From Ralstonia sp. A12 (GTDB taxonomy: Bacteria > Pseudomonadota > Gammaproteobacteria > Burkholderiales > Burkholderiaceae): a DNA stretch of 64,000 bases. Positions 33,680 through 42,072 of this stretch are shown here, piece after piece. The stretch lies in assembly GCF_000801955.1 (NCBI RefSeq), contig NZ_JSZO01000003.1, positions 1 to 64,000 on the forward strand, read 5' to 3'. Position 1 is the stretch's first letter. Every line of letters begins with the position of its first letter. The notes beneath the pieces are model-generated. The model was not told the DNA's origin. It did no database searches and saw nothing but the letters and a program-made list of their open reading frames with translations. A program made the translations under genes and the position numbers.

Positions 33680-35199
33680 CAAGGTGCAACGAAGCCCGTC
33701 TTGTCGCACACCAGGCTCGAACCGTTCTGCGTGCAGGTCGTCAGCAGCTTGCCGTTGACGGTGTAGGCCTTGAACAGCCAGCCCTTGGCGGGTGCCGGCT
33801 GGCGGTCCATCACCATGAAGCCGAACGAGTTGTTGTGCGAGATGCTGCCAACCGTCACGCCCGAGGCCGGGCTGATGGCCGGGAACGGATCCGGCAGGGC
33901 CACGTCCAGCGAATCGCCAGCGTTGCCGGCCACGATGGTCGCCGGGTGGTTGCTGGTGAAGTTGATGGCCTGGAAGTCATGCACGTGACCATGCAGCGCG
34001 ACCTGCACGCCGGGCGGGTAGTACGCCGTGGCGTTCAGGCTGTTCATGACCGACAGCAGCGCGGCGTTGCCGCCCAGCGGCGTGGCGCCCGCGATCGGCA
34101 CGAAGCCCAGGATCGGGTGGTGGTTGGTGAAGATCGACATCACGCCCGGCTTGGCGGCCAGCGTGCCCACCGTGCTGAACTGTTTCTGGTAGGTCTGGAA
34201 CCACGGGTCGGTGGTCGCCAATGCCGTCGTGCCCACCTTGGCCGAGTCGAACACGATGACCTGCGTGTCGGTGCCGATGGCCACGGCGTACGGGTCCGAT
34301 GCGTTGGCACCGGTGTCGTTGGCCGGGTTGTCGCACGAACGGGCAGCGGAGTAGGGGCGCGGGTCCAGGAAGCGGTACCAGCCCTGGCCGGCGCGCGCGC
34401 ACTCCTCATGGTTGCCGCGCACGAGCACCCACGGGGCAGCGGCCATCAGCGGCGCGGCGGGCTGGAACAGGTCGGATTGCCACGTATCCCAGCCGTAGCC
34501 CCACGGGCTGCCTTGGCAGCCGGCCACGTCGGGCGGGCAGACGTTTTCACGGTAGTGGTAGTCGCCCACGTGCAGCACGAGGTCGGGGTTCATCGTTGCC
34601 GCTGTGGCAGCAGCGGTGGCGAACGGCCACGACAGCGGGTCGTTACACGACTGGAACGTGTTGCTCGACTTTTTCATGCGGCAGCCGGTGTCCGCCAGGA
34701 TCACCACGCGCTGTGGGTTGGCCTTGGGCAGCGGCAGCACGCGCGAACCGATCGACGCGGCTTTGGCGGTAGACGCCACGGTTGCCTCGCAGGCATTCAC
34801 CGGGAAGGCCGATGCTTTCGAATCGCTGGCGGCGCTGGCCGTGGTGCGTTGGGCAACGGTGCCGGCCGCCACGCGCAGGCTCATGCGCGTGGAGGTGCCG
34901 TCCACCGTCAGCAGCGGGCAGACCGAGTTGTCCGCCGGGGAGGCGCTATTCGTATACGTGGTGACGGCGCGGATGACCGCTTGGTTGCTGTCGCCAATCT
35001 CGACCCATGCGGCCTGGATATTGCTATCGCTGGTGGCGGCATCCGCCGGGGCGGCCGGCGATGAGGTGACCGGTGCCGGATCGGACGACGAGCCGCCGCA
35101 GCCTGCAATCACGGCAGCGGCGGTCAGTGCGGCAAGTGTGACCATCGTGAACACGGTGCGTTTGCGCCGCACCGGAGCGAACATCGATCGAATTTCCAT
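33679..35199 (-). CDS. Metallophosphoesterase lipoprotein
   Basis: A 506-residue lipoprotein (lipobox VIAGC, Cys34, then a Ser/Ala linker). The calcineurin-like phosphoesterase motifs are in order: LADTGC, HVGDYHYREN, VRGNHEEC, TNHHPILG and HGHVHDFQ. These ligate two metal ions. The fold suggests a phosphatase or phosphodiesterase acting in the periplasm or at the outer membrane. It is the first gene of a two-gene unit with the di-heme peroxidase, overlapping it at TGATG. Confidence 0.87.
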   Translation of the reverse strand: MEIRSMFAPVRRKRTVFTMVTLAALTAAAVIAGCGGSSSDPAPVTSSPAAPADAATSDSNIQAAWVEIGDSNQAVIRAVTTYTNSASPADNSVCPLLTVDGTSTRMSLRVAAGTVAQRTTASAASDSKASAFPVNACEATVASTAKAASIGSRVLPLPKANPQRVVILADTGCRMKKSSNTFQSCNDPLSWPFATAAATAATMNPDLVLHVGDYHYRENVCPPDVAGCQGSPWGYGWDTWQSDLFQPAAPLMAAAPWVLVRGNHEECARAGQGWYRFLDPRPYSAARSCDNPANDTGANASDPYAVAIGTDTQVIVFDSAKVGTTALATTDPWFQTYQKQFSTVGTLAAKPGVMSIFTNHHPILGFVPIAGATPLGGNAALLSVMNSLNATAYYPPGVQVALHGHVHDFQAINFTSNHPATIVAGNAGDSLDVALPDPFPAISPASGVTVGSISHNNSFGFMVMDRQPAPAKGWLFKAYTVNGKLLTTCTQNGSSLVCDKTGFVAP

Positions 35200-35306
35200 C
35201 GCGCCTTCCCTGATTCTTGTTGTGAGGAAGGCGCAAGGTACCCAAGACAGATGGCGCTATTTTGACAGCCCCGCGTGCGTGTCCGGGATTACAGAGAACA
35301 CGGGCG

Positions 35307-35338
35307 AAAAAAAAGCAGATGCATATGCATCTGCTTTT
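35307..35338 (-). terminator. Intrinsic terminator built on a 28-base palindrome
   Basis: Bases 35311-35338 are a perfect palindrome with AAAAGCAGATGCAT as one arm. On the minus strand the hairpin runs into a long T tract, ending the Ala/Lys-rich gene. The plus-strand arm also ends in TTTT. Confidence 0.9.
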
Positions 35339-35379
35339 CTGTGTCAGCCGAGCCGCGAGGGCCCGGCAGAAACACAAGC

Positions 35380-35586
35380 TTATTGCTTGGCAGCGTCAGC
35401 AGCCGGAGCAGCAGCGTCGGCCTTCTTGGCGGCCTTCTTGTGCTTCTTGTGGGCCTTCTTGGCCTTCGGAGCAGCCTTTTCGGCAGCAGCCGGAGCAGCA
35501 GCTGCGTCAGCAGCCGGAGCGGAGGCTTGAGCGAACACGCCGGTAGCGAACAGGCCGGCGATCAGGGCAGCGATCAGCTTCTTCAT
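35380..35586 (-). CDS. Secreted alanine/lysine-rich small protein
   Basis: A 68-residue protein with a signal peptide (MKKLIAALIAGLFATGVFAQ). The mature part of about 48 residues is almost only Ala, Lys, Pro and Asp, with a basic core (KAKKAHKKHKKAAKK) flanked by Ala/Pro/Asp runs. AAGGATT precedes the start. It resembles acid-shock (Asr-like) or histone-tail-like low-complexity proteins by composition only. It has its own terminator and is probably strongly expressed. Its function is unknown. Confidence 0.8.
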   Translation of the reverse strand: MKKLIAALIAGLFATGVFAQASAPAADAAAAPAAAEKAAPKAKKAHKKHKKAAKKADAAAPAADAAKQ

Positions 35587-35863
35587 GGTGAATCCTTTTA
35601 TAGATCAGTGAGTTAACCAACGACCCGCTAAATGAGTCATCTGCAATAACGCAGGCCGTTACAGGCGCGTTGACACGTCGCGTTGATTTTTTTTGAGATC
35701 TTGCAGCGGAGGTGGGCAGCGCGTCGGACGGGATGTGGCGGTTGTTGCGCTGCGCAAGAAAGATGCCTGGCATTCGAGTCGGGCTGATCGGGTTTCGGAC
35801 GCGTCTGATTGGACGGATGCGGCCCGGCCTTGAGAATCGCTTGGATTCTGCCCAAGATCCGCC

Positions 35864-36331
35864 GTGCCGCTCCCTTTTCTGTCTTCCCACTCCCTCAAGC
35901 CAGCCCGATTCACCCGCCGCGACCTCCTGCTCGGTAGTGGGGCGCTGGTTGTGCTTGCCATCACGACCGGGTTGCATCGGGTGCCGGATCAGGATGCCTC
36001 CAGCCTGGACGATTTCATGCTCGTGTCGCAGACGCTTTCCGGCCAGCCGCTGGACCGGCGTGCAGGCCTGGACTGCTTCAGCCATCTGTACCGGACTGAC
36101 GCCCGCTTTGTTGACCGCGTCCAGACCCTGGCCTGGCTGGTGCGCCGTCACCCCGGGTTGAGCGGCGCGGGCCTCGTCGGCCTGCTCGATGCTGACCACC
36201 ACGTGGAACTGCGAGCGACTCTCGGCCGCCTGGTCGACGCCTGGACCGCCCAGACCGGCACCACGCCTGCACTGGCCGACGCCCGCAGCCTGATCGAGCA
36301 CCCGTCCGGCACGGCCCAGCCCAGCAGCTGA
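35864..36331 (+). CDS. Tat-signal protein resembling a sugar dehydrogenase small subunit
   Basis: A 155-residue protein. The N terminus carries a twin-arginine-type signal (FTRRDLLLGSGALVVLAI). The following sequence (LDDFMLVSQTLSGQPLDRRAG) resembles the small subunit of membrane-bound FAD-dependent sorbitol/gluconate dehydrogenases, which escorts the large subunit through the Tat pathway. This is a moderate resemblance. The expected GMC-type large subunit and cytochrome genes are absent. The GTG start at 35864 lacks a strong ribosome site. It may be an orphan or another Tat protein. Confidence 0.6.
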   Translation: MPLPFLSSHSLKPARFTRRDLLLGSGALVVLAITTGLHRVPDQDASSLDDFMLVSQTLSGQPLDRRAGLDCFSHLYRTDARFVDRVQTLAWLVRRHPGLSGAGLVGLLDADHHVELRATLGRLVDAWTAQTGTTPALADARSLIEHPSGTAQPSS

Positions 36332-36393
36332 CCCGCCATTTCGCCATGTGCGGGACTGTGGCGGATGGTGAAATTTTCCGGCATAATGCGAAA

Positions 36394-36422
36394 TTAACTC
36401 TTGTGTCTTATATAAGAGTTAA
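36394..36422. promoter_or_regulatory. Overlapping palindromes upstream of icd
   Basis: An inverted repeat TTAACTCTT / AAGAGTTAA spans 36394-36422. Inside it is a perfect 12-base palindrome, TCTTATATAAGA, at 36406-36417. The two pairings share bases, so they are alternatives. The site lies just after CATAAT (36382-36387), a possible -10 element, and about 150 bases before icd. It looks like an operator for control of the TCA-cycle gene. Confidence 0.6.
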
Positions 36423-36573
36423 GGTTTTGTGCGGTGCATCGTGAGAGCGTCATCGCAGCCCGCTAGAATCACCAGTTCATTGCAGTGTGTCGTACCGGCC
36501 AACCCGGGGCGACGCGCTGTGCTGTCAACCCCCACCGTCCACCCGCTCACCTGCGGTCGCACTGGAGTCGTCC

Positions 36574-37824
36574 ATGTATCAACACATCAAGGTCCCGGCC
36601 GGCGAGAAGATCACCGTCAACCAAGACTTCTCCCTGAACGTTCCCAACAACCCCATCATTCCTTACATCGAGGGTGACGGCACGGGCTTCGATATCACCC
36701 CGGTGATGATCAAGGTCGTGGACGCAGCCGTTGAGAAGGCTTACAAGGGCGAGCGCAAGATCTCCTGGATGGAAATCTACGCCGGCGAGAAGTCGACCAA
36801 GGTGTACGGCCCGGACGTGTGGCTGCCGGAAGAAACCCTGCAAGTCCTGAAGGACTACGTGGTCTCGATCAAGGGCCCGCTGACGACGCCGGTGGGCGGC
36901 GGCATCCGTTCGCTGAACGTGGCGCTGCGCCAAGAGCTGGACCTGTACGTCTGCCTGCGCCCGGTGCGCTACTTCAAGGGCGTGCCCTCGCCGGTCAAAG
37001 AGCCGGAGAAGACCGACATGGTCATCTTCCGCGAGAACTCGGAAGACATCTACGCCGGCATCGAATTCGAAGCCCAGAGCGAGAAGGCCAAGAAGCTGAT
37101 CAAGATTCTGCAAGACGAATTCGGCGTCAAGAAGATCCGCTTCCCGGAAACCTCGGGCATTGGCGTGAAGCCGGTTTCGCGCGAAGGCACCGAGCGCCTG
37201 GTGCGCAAGGCCATCCAGTACGCGATCGACAACGACAAGCCGTCGGTCACGATCGTGCACAAGGGCAACATCATGAAGTTCACGGAAGGTGGTTTCCGTG
37301 ACTGGGCCTACGCGCTGGCACAGAAGGAATTCGGCGCTGAGCTGATCGACGGCGGCCCGTGGTGCAAGTTCAAGAACCCGAAGACGGGCAAGGAAATCGT
37401 CGTCAAGGACGCGATTGCCGACGCCTTCCTGCAGCAGATCCTGCTGCGTCCGGCCGAGTACTCGGTCGTGGCCACGCTGAACCTGAACGGCGACTACATC
37501 TCCGACGCTCTGGCTGCACAAGTCGGCGGTATCGGTATCGCCCCGGGCGCGAACCTGAGCGACTCCGTCGCCATGTTCGAAGCCACCCACGGTACGGCAC
37601 CGAAGTACGCAGGCAAGGACTACGTGAACCCGGGTTCCGAAATCCTGTCGGCCGAAATGATGCTGCGCCACATGGGCTGGACGGAAGCCGCTGACCTGAT
37701 CATCTCGTCGATCGAGAAGTCGATCCTGTCGAAGAAGGTCACGTATGACTTCGCCCGCCTGCTCGAAGGCGCGACGCAAGTGTCGTGCTCGGGCTTTGGC
37801 CAAGTCATGATCGACAATATGTAA
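36574..37824 (+). CDS. icd: NADP-dependent isocitrate dehydrogenase
   Basis: A 416-residue cytoplasmic enzyme that oxidises isocitrate to 2-oxoglutarate with NADP in the TCA cycle. The length equals that of E. coli Icd. The substrate loop with the regulatory serine ([14 protein letters not shown]), the metal/substrate segment ([13 protein letters not shown]) and the C-terminal NADP region ([19 protein letters not shown]) are intact. The phosphorylatable Ser suggests possible AceK control, though aceK is not in the window. The start at 36574 gives the family N terminus; the longer frame adds 29 residues. A strong terminator follows. Confidence 0.97.
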   Translation: MYQHIKVPAGEKITVNQDFSLNVPNNPIIPYIEGDGTGFDITPVMIKVVDAAVEKAYKGERKISWMEIYAGEKSTKVYGPDVWLPEETLQVLKDYVVSIKGPLTTPVGGGIRSLNVALRQELDLYVCLRPVRYFKGVPSPVKEPEKTDMVIFRENSEDIYAGIEFEAQSEKAKKLIKILQDEFGVKKIRFPETSGIGVKPVSREGTERLVRKAIQYAIDNDKPSVTIVHKGNIMKFTEGGFRDWAYALAQKEFGAELIDGGPWCKFKNPKTGKEIVVKDAIADAFLQQILLRPAEYSVVATLNLNGDYISDALAAQVGGIGIAPGANLSDSVAMFEATHGTAPKYAGKDYVNPGSEILSAEMMLRHMGWTEAADLIISSIEKSILSKKVTYDFARLLEGATQVSCSGFGQVMIDNM

Positions 37825-37855
37825 GCACGCCTCAGGGTGTTTTACCCCGAGTCAG

Positions 37856-37889
37856 AAAACCCCGGTGGCGTCAGCTTCCGGGGTTTTTT
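37856..37889 (+). terminator. Intrinsic terminator for icd
   Basis: A ten-base-pair stem (AAAACCCCGG / CCGGGGTTTT, 12-base loop) followed by two further T, 31 bases past the icd stop. Confidence 0.93.
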
Positions 37890-37948
37890 GCTATCAGCCG
37901 GCACCCGGCATGCCCCAATGCGGCGTGCCTTCTTCTGGAGCAACCACG

Positions 37949-38410
37949 ATGCATGACGTTGAACAACGCTTGGCCGAACTGGGTATCACGCTTCCCGCAC
38001 TGACGCCGCCTCGCGGTAACTTCGCGCTGTATGTCCGCAATGGCAAGACGATCCATCTGTCGGGCAAGGGGGCGCCTCTCCGCGAACCGGGGTATCCCGT
38101 CCCAAAAGTTGGTGCGGAGGTTTCCGTCGCCGAGGCTCAGCAGTACGCACGGGAGGTGGCCATCTATCTGCTCGCCGTCATGAAAGAGGCACTCGGCGGA
38201 TTCGATCGCCTGGGCCAGCTCGTCAAGGTGTTCGGGATGGTGAATGCGACGCCGGACTTTACCGAGCATACCGAGGTCATCAACGGTGCCTCCGATCTGT
38301 TTGTCGCTGTGTTGGGGGACAAGGGGATACACGCGCGCTCGGCCGTCGGGGTGGGGTCGTTGCCGCGCGGTTTTGCGGTGGAGATTGAAGTGATTGTTGA
38401 GCAGATCTAG
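37949..38410 (+). CDS. RidA-like (YjgF/UK114 superfamily) protein
   Basis: A 153-residue protein of the longer RidA-like subgroup. RidA itself hydrolyses reactive enamine/imine intermediates from amino-acid metabolism. Visible are LYVRNGKTIHLSGKGAP, GAEVSVAEAQQYAREVAIYLLAVMK and VNGA-like ending motifs (HARSAVGVGSLPRGFAVEIEVI split by a turn). The usual catalytic Arg context (ARSAVGV) is kept. CTGGAG lies nine bases before the ATG at 37949. It is a single gene between two terminators. Confidence 0.88.
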   Translation: MHDVEQRLAELGITLPALTPPRGNFALYVRNGKTIHLSGKGAPLREPGYPVPKVGAEVSVAEAQQYAREVAIYLLAVMKEALGGFDRLGQLVKVFGMVNATPDFTEHTEVINGASDLFVAVLGDKGIHARSAVGVGSLPRGFAVEIEVIVEQI

Positions 38411-38475
38411 CGCCAACCCAATGCGCTGCGCGGAGTGATCAAGGCAGGCTTGGTGGCTTTGGTTGTTGCGCAAGG

Positions 38476-38512
38476 AAAAACCCCGGGAGCTTCGGCTGAC
38501 CGGGGTTTTTTG
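38476..38512 (+). terminator. Intrinsic terminator for the RidA-like gene, TTCG-core loop
   Basis: The stem AAAACCCCGG / CCGGGGTTTT encloses GAGCTTCGGCTGA, in which AGC-TTCG-GCT can form an inner hairpin. A T run follows. It shares its loop with the hairpins at 42931 and 49906. Confidence 0.93.
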
Positions 38513-38895
38513 TTTCAAGCAGTATTAAACGGCATCCAGATCAACGGCGCCAACCGATGCGAGTTCGAGCAGAAGTCAGAGGCGTGTCGGGCCTGATAGG
38601 AAGGGGCGGGGCGGCCGTATGGATACATCCTTCTGTTCATCCTATCCCCCTCCGCCGTCGCATTGCGACCGGGTTGGCGGCCTCCTAGGCTGTACTTCCA
38701 GGCCGCCGGTACTCCCGATGTCACGCGGAACATAAAAACGATCCCCTCTCTCCGAAGCGCGCGCTATCGCGATGAAGGGCAAGCGCGCGTGGTGTGCCGT
38801 GCAGTCGCTCGGTGTCCGGACCTCGCCATCTCATGTGGCTGCGTGGTGGCGTGTCCGGCCCATTCCCGGCATGACTTACCAACGGAGACAGACGG
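38513..38895. other. Intergenic region upstream of the ferritin-like gene
   Basis: About 380 bases without a convincing gene; a 72-codon minus-strand frame at 38515-38733 lacks support. It must hold the promoter of the ferritin-like/MNIO unit. GGAAC near 38727 followed by TCTCCGA some 16 bases later faintly resembles an extracytoplasmic-function sigma promoter, but this is speculative. Confidence 0.4.
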
Positions 38896-40974
38896 ATGAA
38901 CATCAGAGAGTCGAGCAGCAATCTGCTGCTTTACCGCGAACGGAGCCTGGACGACCTGGCAACCGATACCTCTGCGGTGCGGGCCCTTGCGCAAGCGGCG
39001 ATCAACGTGGAACTGTTCACCATCCCGCTGTACATGACTGGCCTGTATTCGGTGTTCGGCACCCACGAAATCAACGCGCAGGACATCAGCTACTACCAGG
39101 GGCGTCGCTGGCCGGGCATGGCCCCGACGGCCCAGCCGGCTACGCGCGAAGACAAGGCGTTCAATCTGGTGTTCAGCGTGTTCATCCAGGAGATGCTGCA
39201 TCTGCAGATGGCGGCCAACATCTGCACGGCGATTGGCGGTACGCCGTCGTTCACCAGTCCCGCGCTTCAGCAGCCCGACCACGGCTGGTCTTGCTACGGC
39301 TCGGAACAAACGAAGATTCCGCACGTGCTCAATCTGCTGGACACGACGCGCTATCACGACACCAAGGTCAATCTGGGTGCGCTCAACAAGAACACGCTTG
39401 ACCTCTTCTGTGCCATCGAGCAGACCGAGAAAGATGCGATGGACGTTCTGCTGCCGGACAAGCGCCGGGACTACTTCCCGACCGTGCCGTTCAACGGTTG
39501 GAACCCGGGCAAGGGCGAGACGGACCTGCCGATGTTTGGCTCCATCGGCCACATGTACGAGTGCTATGCGCAGTACCTGCGGATCGAATACACCGATGGC
39601 CAGACGCTTTGGCAGAAGCTGTTCGACCCGAACTGCGTCCAGCAGGACATGTTCAACACCACGGTCAAGGGGCATCCGCGGCGCGAGTACCCACGCTTTG
39701 AGACCGTCCTGAACAAGGAAGACCTGGCTGATCCGGTGAAGGCGTTCAACAAGGTCATCACCTTCATGTCGGCCATCACCGATCAGGGCGAAGGCAGCCA
39801 GGTCCCGCTGGGCCGTTCGCTGCTGCGCTATCAGCTTGGCCCGACGCAGCCTGCTCCGCTGTCGCTGACAGCCGTCAAGGACAAGTACCGCGAGGACCGG
39901 CAGTCCCTCGAGGTCGACTATCCCTCGTACACCGCGAGTGGCCAGGATGCGCCGTCAGCCGACGCCGAGGCCAGGTACCACTATGCGGCCGAGACCCACT
40001 TGGAGCGCTTCGAGGCGTTGCGCCACGAGTTGCCGCACATCATGACCTGGGAGAAGTGGCACGCCGATCCCCAGAACACGTGGACGGCAGAGATGCTCAC
40101 CAGCCCGGACTACGACCCGGCCAAGGATTCGCAATCGATTCCGGCACCGCAGGCGATTGCCGATGCGCTGAACCGGCTGAAGCAGCAGGGTGCGACGGAA
40201 TACGCAACCCTCAGCAAGGTGGCGGTCGGTGCCATTGCGGGCATCACGACCGTACTCGACGCGTACTGGAAAGTCGCCTCGACCACCTTCCCGTATCCGT
40301 CGATGGTTGGTTCGGGCGATCGTGTCTCGTTGTGCTGGGCTGTCTTCGGGCAGGCACCGGACCTCGGCTTGGGCATTGGCACGCCGGATGACCGGCAGCT
40401 CTACCACGCCTGCCAGGCGCTTGACCTGAACGGTGACGACCAGGCCAGTTGTGCCGCTATCGAGATCTACCACAGCTGCCGCGGCTCCAATGGCTGCAAG
40501 GCGCAAGGCGGCTGTGGCTTCGCCCAGCTCGACACCGGAGGTGGTTCCTGTGGGCATAGCAGCAGCGCTGCCACCACAGCCACGGCCGGGCAGACCACCG
40601 GGCCGGCGCCTTTCAGGGTGCACGGCCGCAAGAGCCGCAGCAATGTCGTGGACCAGAATCTGTGCGGCGGCCTGACCCCGGCACCGGGGCCGTACAGCGC
40701 GCCCAGTGACAACCGCTGCGGCAGCTTGGGAGGCTGCGCGGTACCGATCTCCGCGTCGCAGCTCTATCCGGAGGGCGGCACCATGCTGGTGTATGACTTT
40801 GTCGGGCCGCAGCATACCAAGGAGAAGATCGGTGAAATGACCTTCGCGCTGGGTGATTCCGTCTACGACAAGGCATGGCAGGCCTACAAGGAAGTCATGG
40901 CCCACCGCGGCAAGCCAGTTGGCGATCCGCCGAAGCCGACTGACCTGCGCATCGCTCTGCCGCCGTCGACCTGA
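38896..40974 (+). CDS. VioB-like ferritin-domain protein with a cysteine-rich C-terminal tail
   Basis: A 692-residue protein. Residues about 25-260 form a ferritin-like domain of the VioB/iminophenyl-pyruvate dimer synthase kind. Candidate iron ligands are Glu39, Glu99 with His102 (QEMLHLQ), Glu175 or Glu178, and His219 with Glu222. Residues 480-614 hold ten cysteines, including YHSCRGSNGCKAQGGCGF at 525-542 and NRCGSLGGCA at 606-615. That spaced Cys/Gly pattern is typical of peptides modified by MNIO enzymes. There is no signal peptide. The start follows GGAGACAGACGG. An MNIO gene follows after 96 bases, then DUF2063. It may be enzyme and substrate in one chain. Confidence 0.82.
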   Translation: MNIRESSSNLLLYRERSLDDLATDTSAVRALAQAAINVELFTIPLYMTGLYSVFGTHEINAQDISYYQGRRWPGMAPTAQPATREDKAFNLVFSVFIQEMLHLQMAANICTAIGGTPSFTSPALQQPDHGWSCYGSEQTKIPHVLNLLDTTRYHDTKVNLGALNKNTLDLFCAIEQTEKDAMDVLLPDKRRDYFPTVPFNGWNPGKGETDLPMFGSIGHMYECYAQYLRIEYTDGQTLWQKLFDPNCVQQDMFNTTVKGHPRREYPRFETVLNKEDLADPVKAFNKVITFMSAITDQGEGSQVPLGRSLLRYQLGPTQPAPLSLTAVKDKYREDRQSLEVDYPSYTASGQDAPSADAEARYHYAAETHLERFEALRHELPHIMTWEKWHADPQNTWTAEMLTSPDYDPAKDSQSIPAPQAIADALNRLKQQGATEYATLSKVAVGAIAGITTVLDAYWKVASTTFPYPSMVGSGDRVSLCWAVFGQAPDLGLGIGTPDDRQLYHACQALDLNGDDQASCAAIEIYHSCRGSNGCKAQGGCGFAQLDTGGGSCGHSSSAATTATAGQTTGPAPFRVHGRKSRSNVVDQNLCGGLTPAPGPYSAPSDNRCGSLGGCAVPISASQLYPEGGTMLVYDFVGPQHTKEKIGEMTFALGDSVYDKAWQAYKEVMAHRGKPVGDPPKPTDLRIALPPST

Positions 40975-41070
40975 GCGGCGCCGCGTTGCCGCGCATGCGC
41001 CCTGCCTTGGTTGGCGGGGCGCTGTGTTGGCTCGACTCGACTTCACCCGACAAGCCGTCTTCATCTTTCT

Positions 41071-42072
41071 ATGCGTGTCCAACGACTGGGTTTGCCCAAT
41101 CTCGGCTTTGGCGTTGGCCTGCGGACCACGCACCTTCCGCACATTCTGCGCCACGGCCCCGGCGTGGACTGGTTCGAGATCATCAGCGAGAACTTTATCG
41201 ACCACTACGGCTACGCGCGCCACGCACTGGAGCGCATCCGCGCCGAGGTGCCGATCGTGATGCACGGCGTGTCGCTGTCGATTGGCAGCACCGATCCGCT
41301 GAACCGCGACTACCTCGCCAAGCTCAAGCAACTGGCCGATGACATCCAACCAGCCTGGGTTTCCGATCACCTGTGCTGGACGGGCGCGGCCGGCGTGAAC
41401 TCGCACGATCTGCTGCCGCTGCCCTTGACCGAAGCCAGCTATCGGCACGTGCGGCAGCGCGTGGAAGCCGTCCAGGAATTCCTGCGGCGGCCACTGGTGC
41501 TTGAGAACCCCAGCAGCTATCTCGAGTTTGCTGGCGCCACCATGGCCGAGTGCGATTTCCTGGCGCGGCTGGCGCGCGAAACCGGCTGCGGCCTGCTGCT
41601 CGACGTCAACAACGTCTACGTGTCTGGCCACAACCATGGCTTTGATCCGGAGGCGTATCTGCGCACGTTGCCGCCCGAGCACATCGTGCAGCTTCATCTG
41701 GCTGGCCCGACCGACTGCGGCGACCTGCTGGTCGATACGCACGACCGCGCGGTGCCGCTGCGTGTCTGGCAGCTCTACGCGCTGGCGCAGCAGCTGTGTG
41801 GAGCGACGGTGCCCGACGATGCGCCGATGCCGCGAGGCGCGGTTTCCACCTTGCTCGAATGGGATGCCGACATTCCCGACTATCCGGTCTTGCTGGCCGA
41901 GTTGGACAAGGCCCGCACCGTGCTCCGCGGCGAGATGCCGTCGCCGGCCGATGCACCGATGCATGACGTGGTGAGCGGGCAGGCTGGCGCCACGGCAGGC
42001 GGGACGACCGTGTATTCGACGCCGCTGGATTTCCAGGTGAGGGAATGCGATGCCATCACACCCGCTCCATGA
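41071..42072 (+). CDS. MNIO (DUF692) multinuclear iron oxidative enzyme
   Basis: A 333-residue TIM-barrel enzyme of the family that includes MbnB and TglH, which use two or three irons to rearrange cysteines or other residues in peptides. All the usual metal-ligand blocks are here: HGVSLSIG (His65), SDH (His100), LENPSSY (Glu145), LLDVNN (Asp178, Asn181), GHNHGF (His187/His189), QLHLAG (His209), DTHD (Asp222, His224) and EWD (Glu263). It should therefore be active. The start at 41071 has no clear ribosome site; the frame opens 60 bases earlier. Its end overlaps the DUF2063 gene by 23 bases. Confidence 0.92.
   Translation: MRVQRLGLPNLGFGVGLRTTHLPHILRHGPGVDWFEIISENFIDHYGYARHALERIRAEVPIVMHGVSLSIGSTDPLNRDYLAKLKQLADDIQPAWVSDHLCWTGAAGVNSHDLLPLPLTEASYRHVRQRVEAVQEFLRRPLVLENPSSYLEFAGATMAECDFLARLARETGCGLLLDVNNVYVSGHNHGFDPEAYLRTLPPEHIVQLHLAGPTDCGDLLVDTHDRAVPLRVWQLYALAQQLCGATVPDDAPMPRGAVSTLLEWDADIPDYPVLLAELDKARTVLRGEMPSPADAPMHDVVSGQAGATAGGTTVYSTPLDFQVRECDAITPAP

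Noticed and set aside
36547-37803. A 418-codon minus-strand open frame opposite icd
   Set aside because: It lies exactly antisense to a highly conserved enzyme and shows no domain of its own.
38515-38733. A 72-codon minus-strand frame upstream of the ferritin-like gene
   Set aside because: No ribosome site, no family resemblance and odd composition; I treat the region as regulatory.
39955-41964. A 669-codon minus-strand open frame across the ferritin-like and MNIO genes
   Set aside because: Composition and position mark it as an antisense shadow; both genes below it are recognised families.
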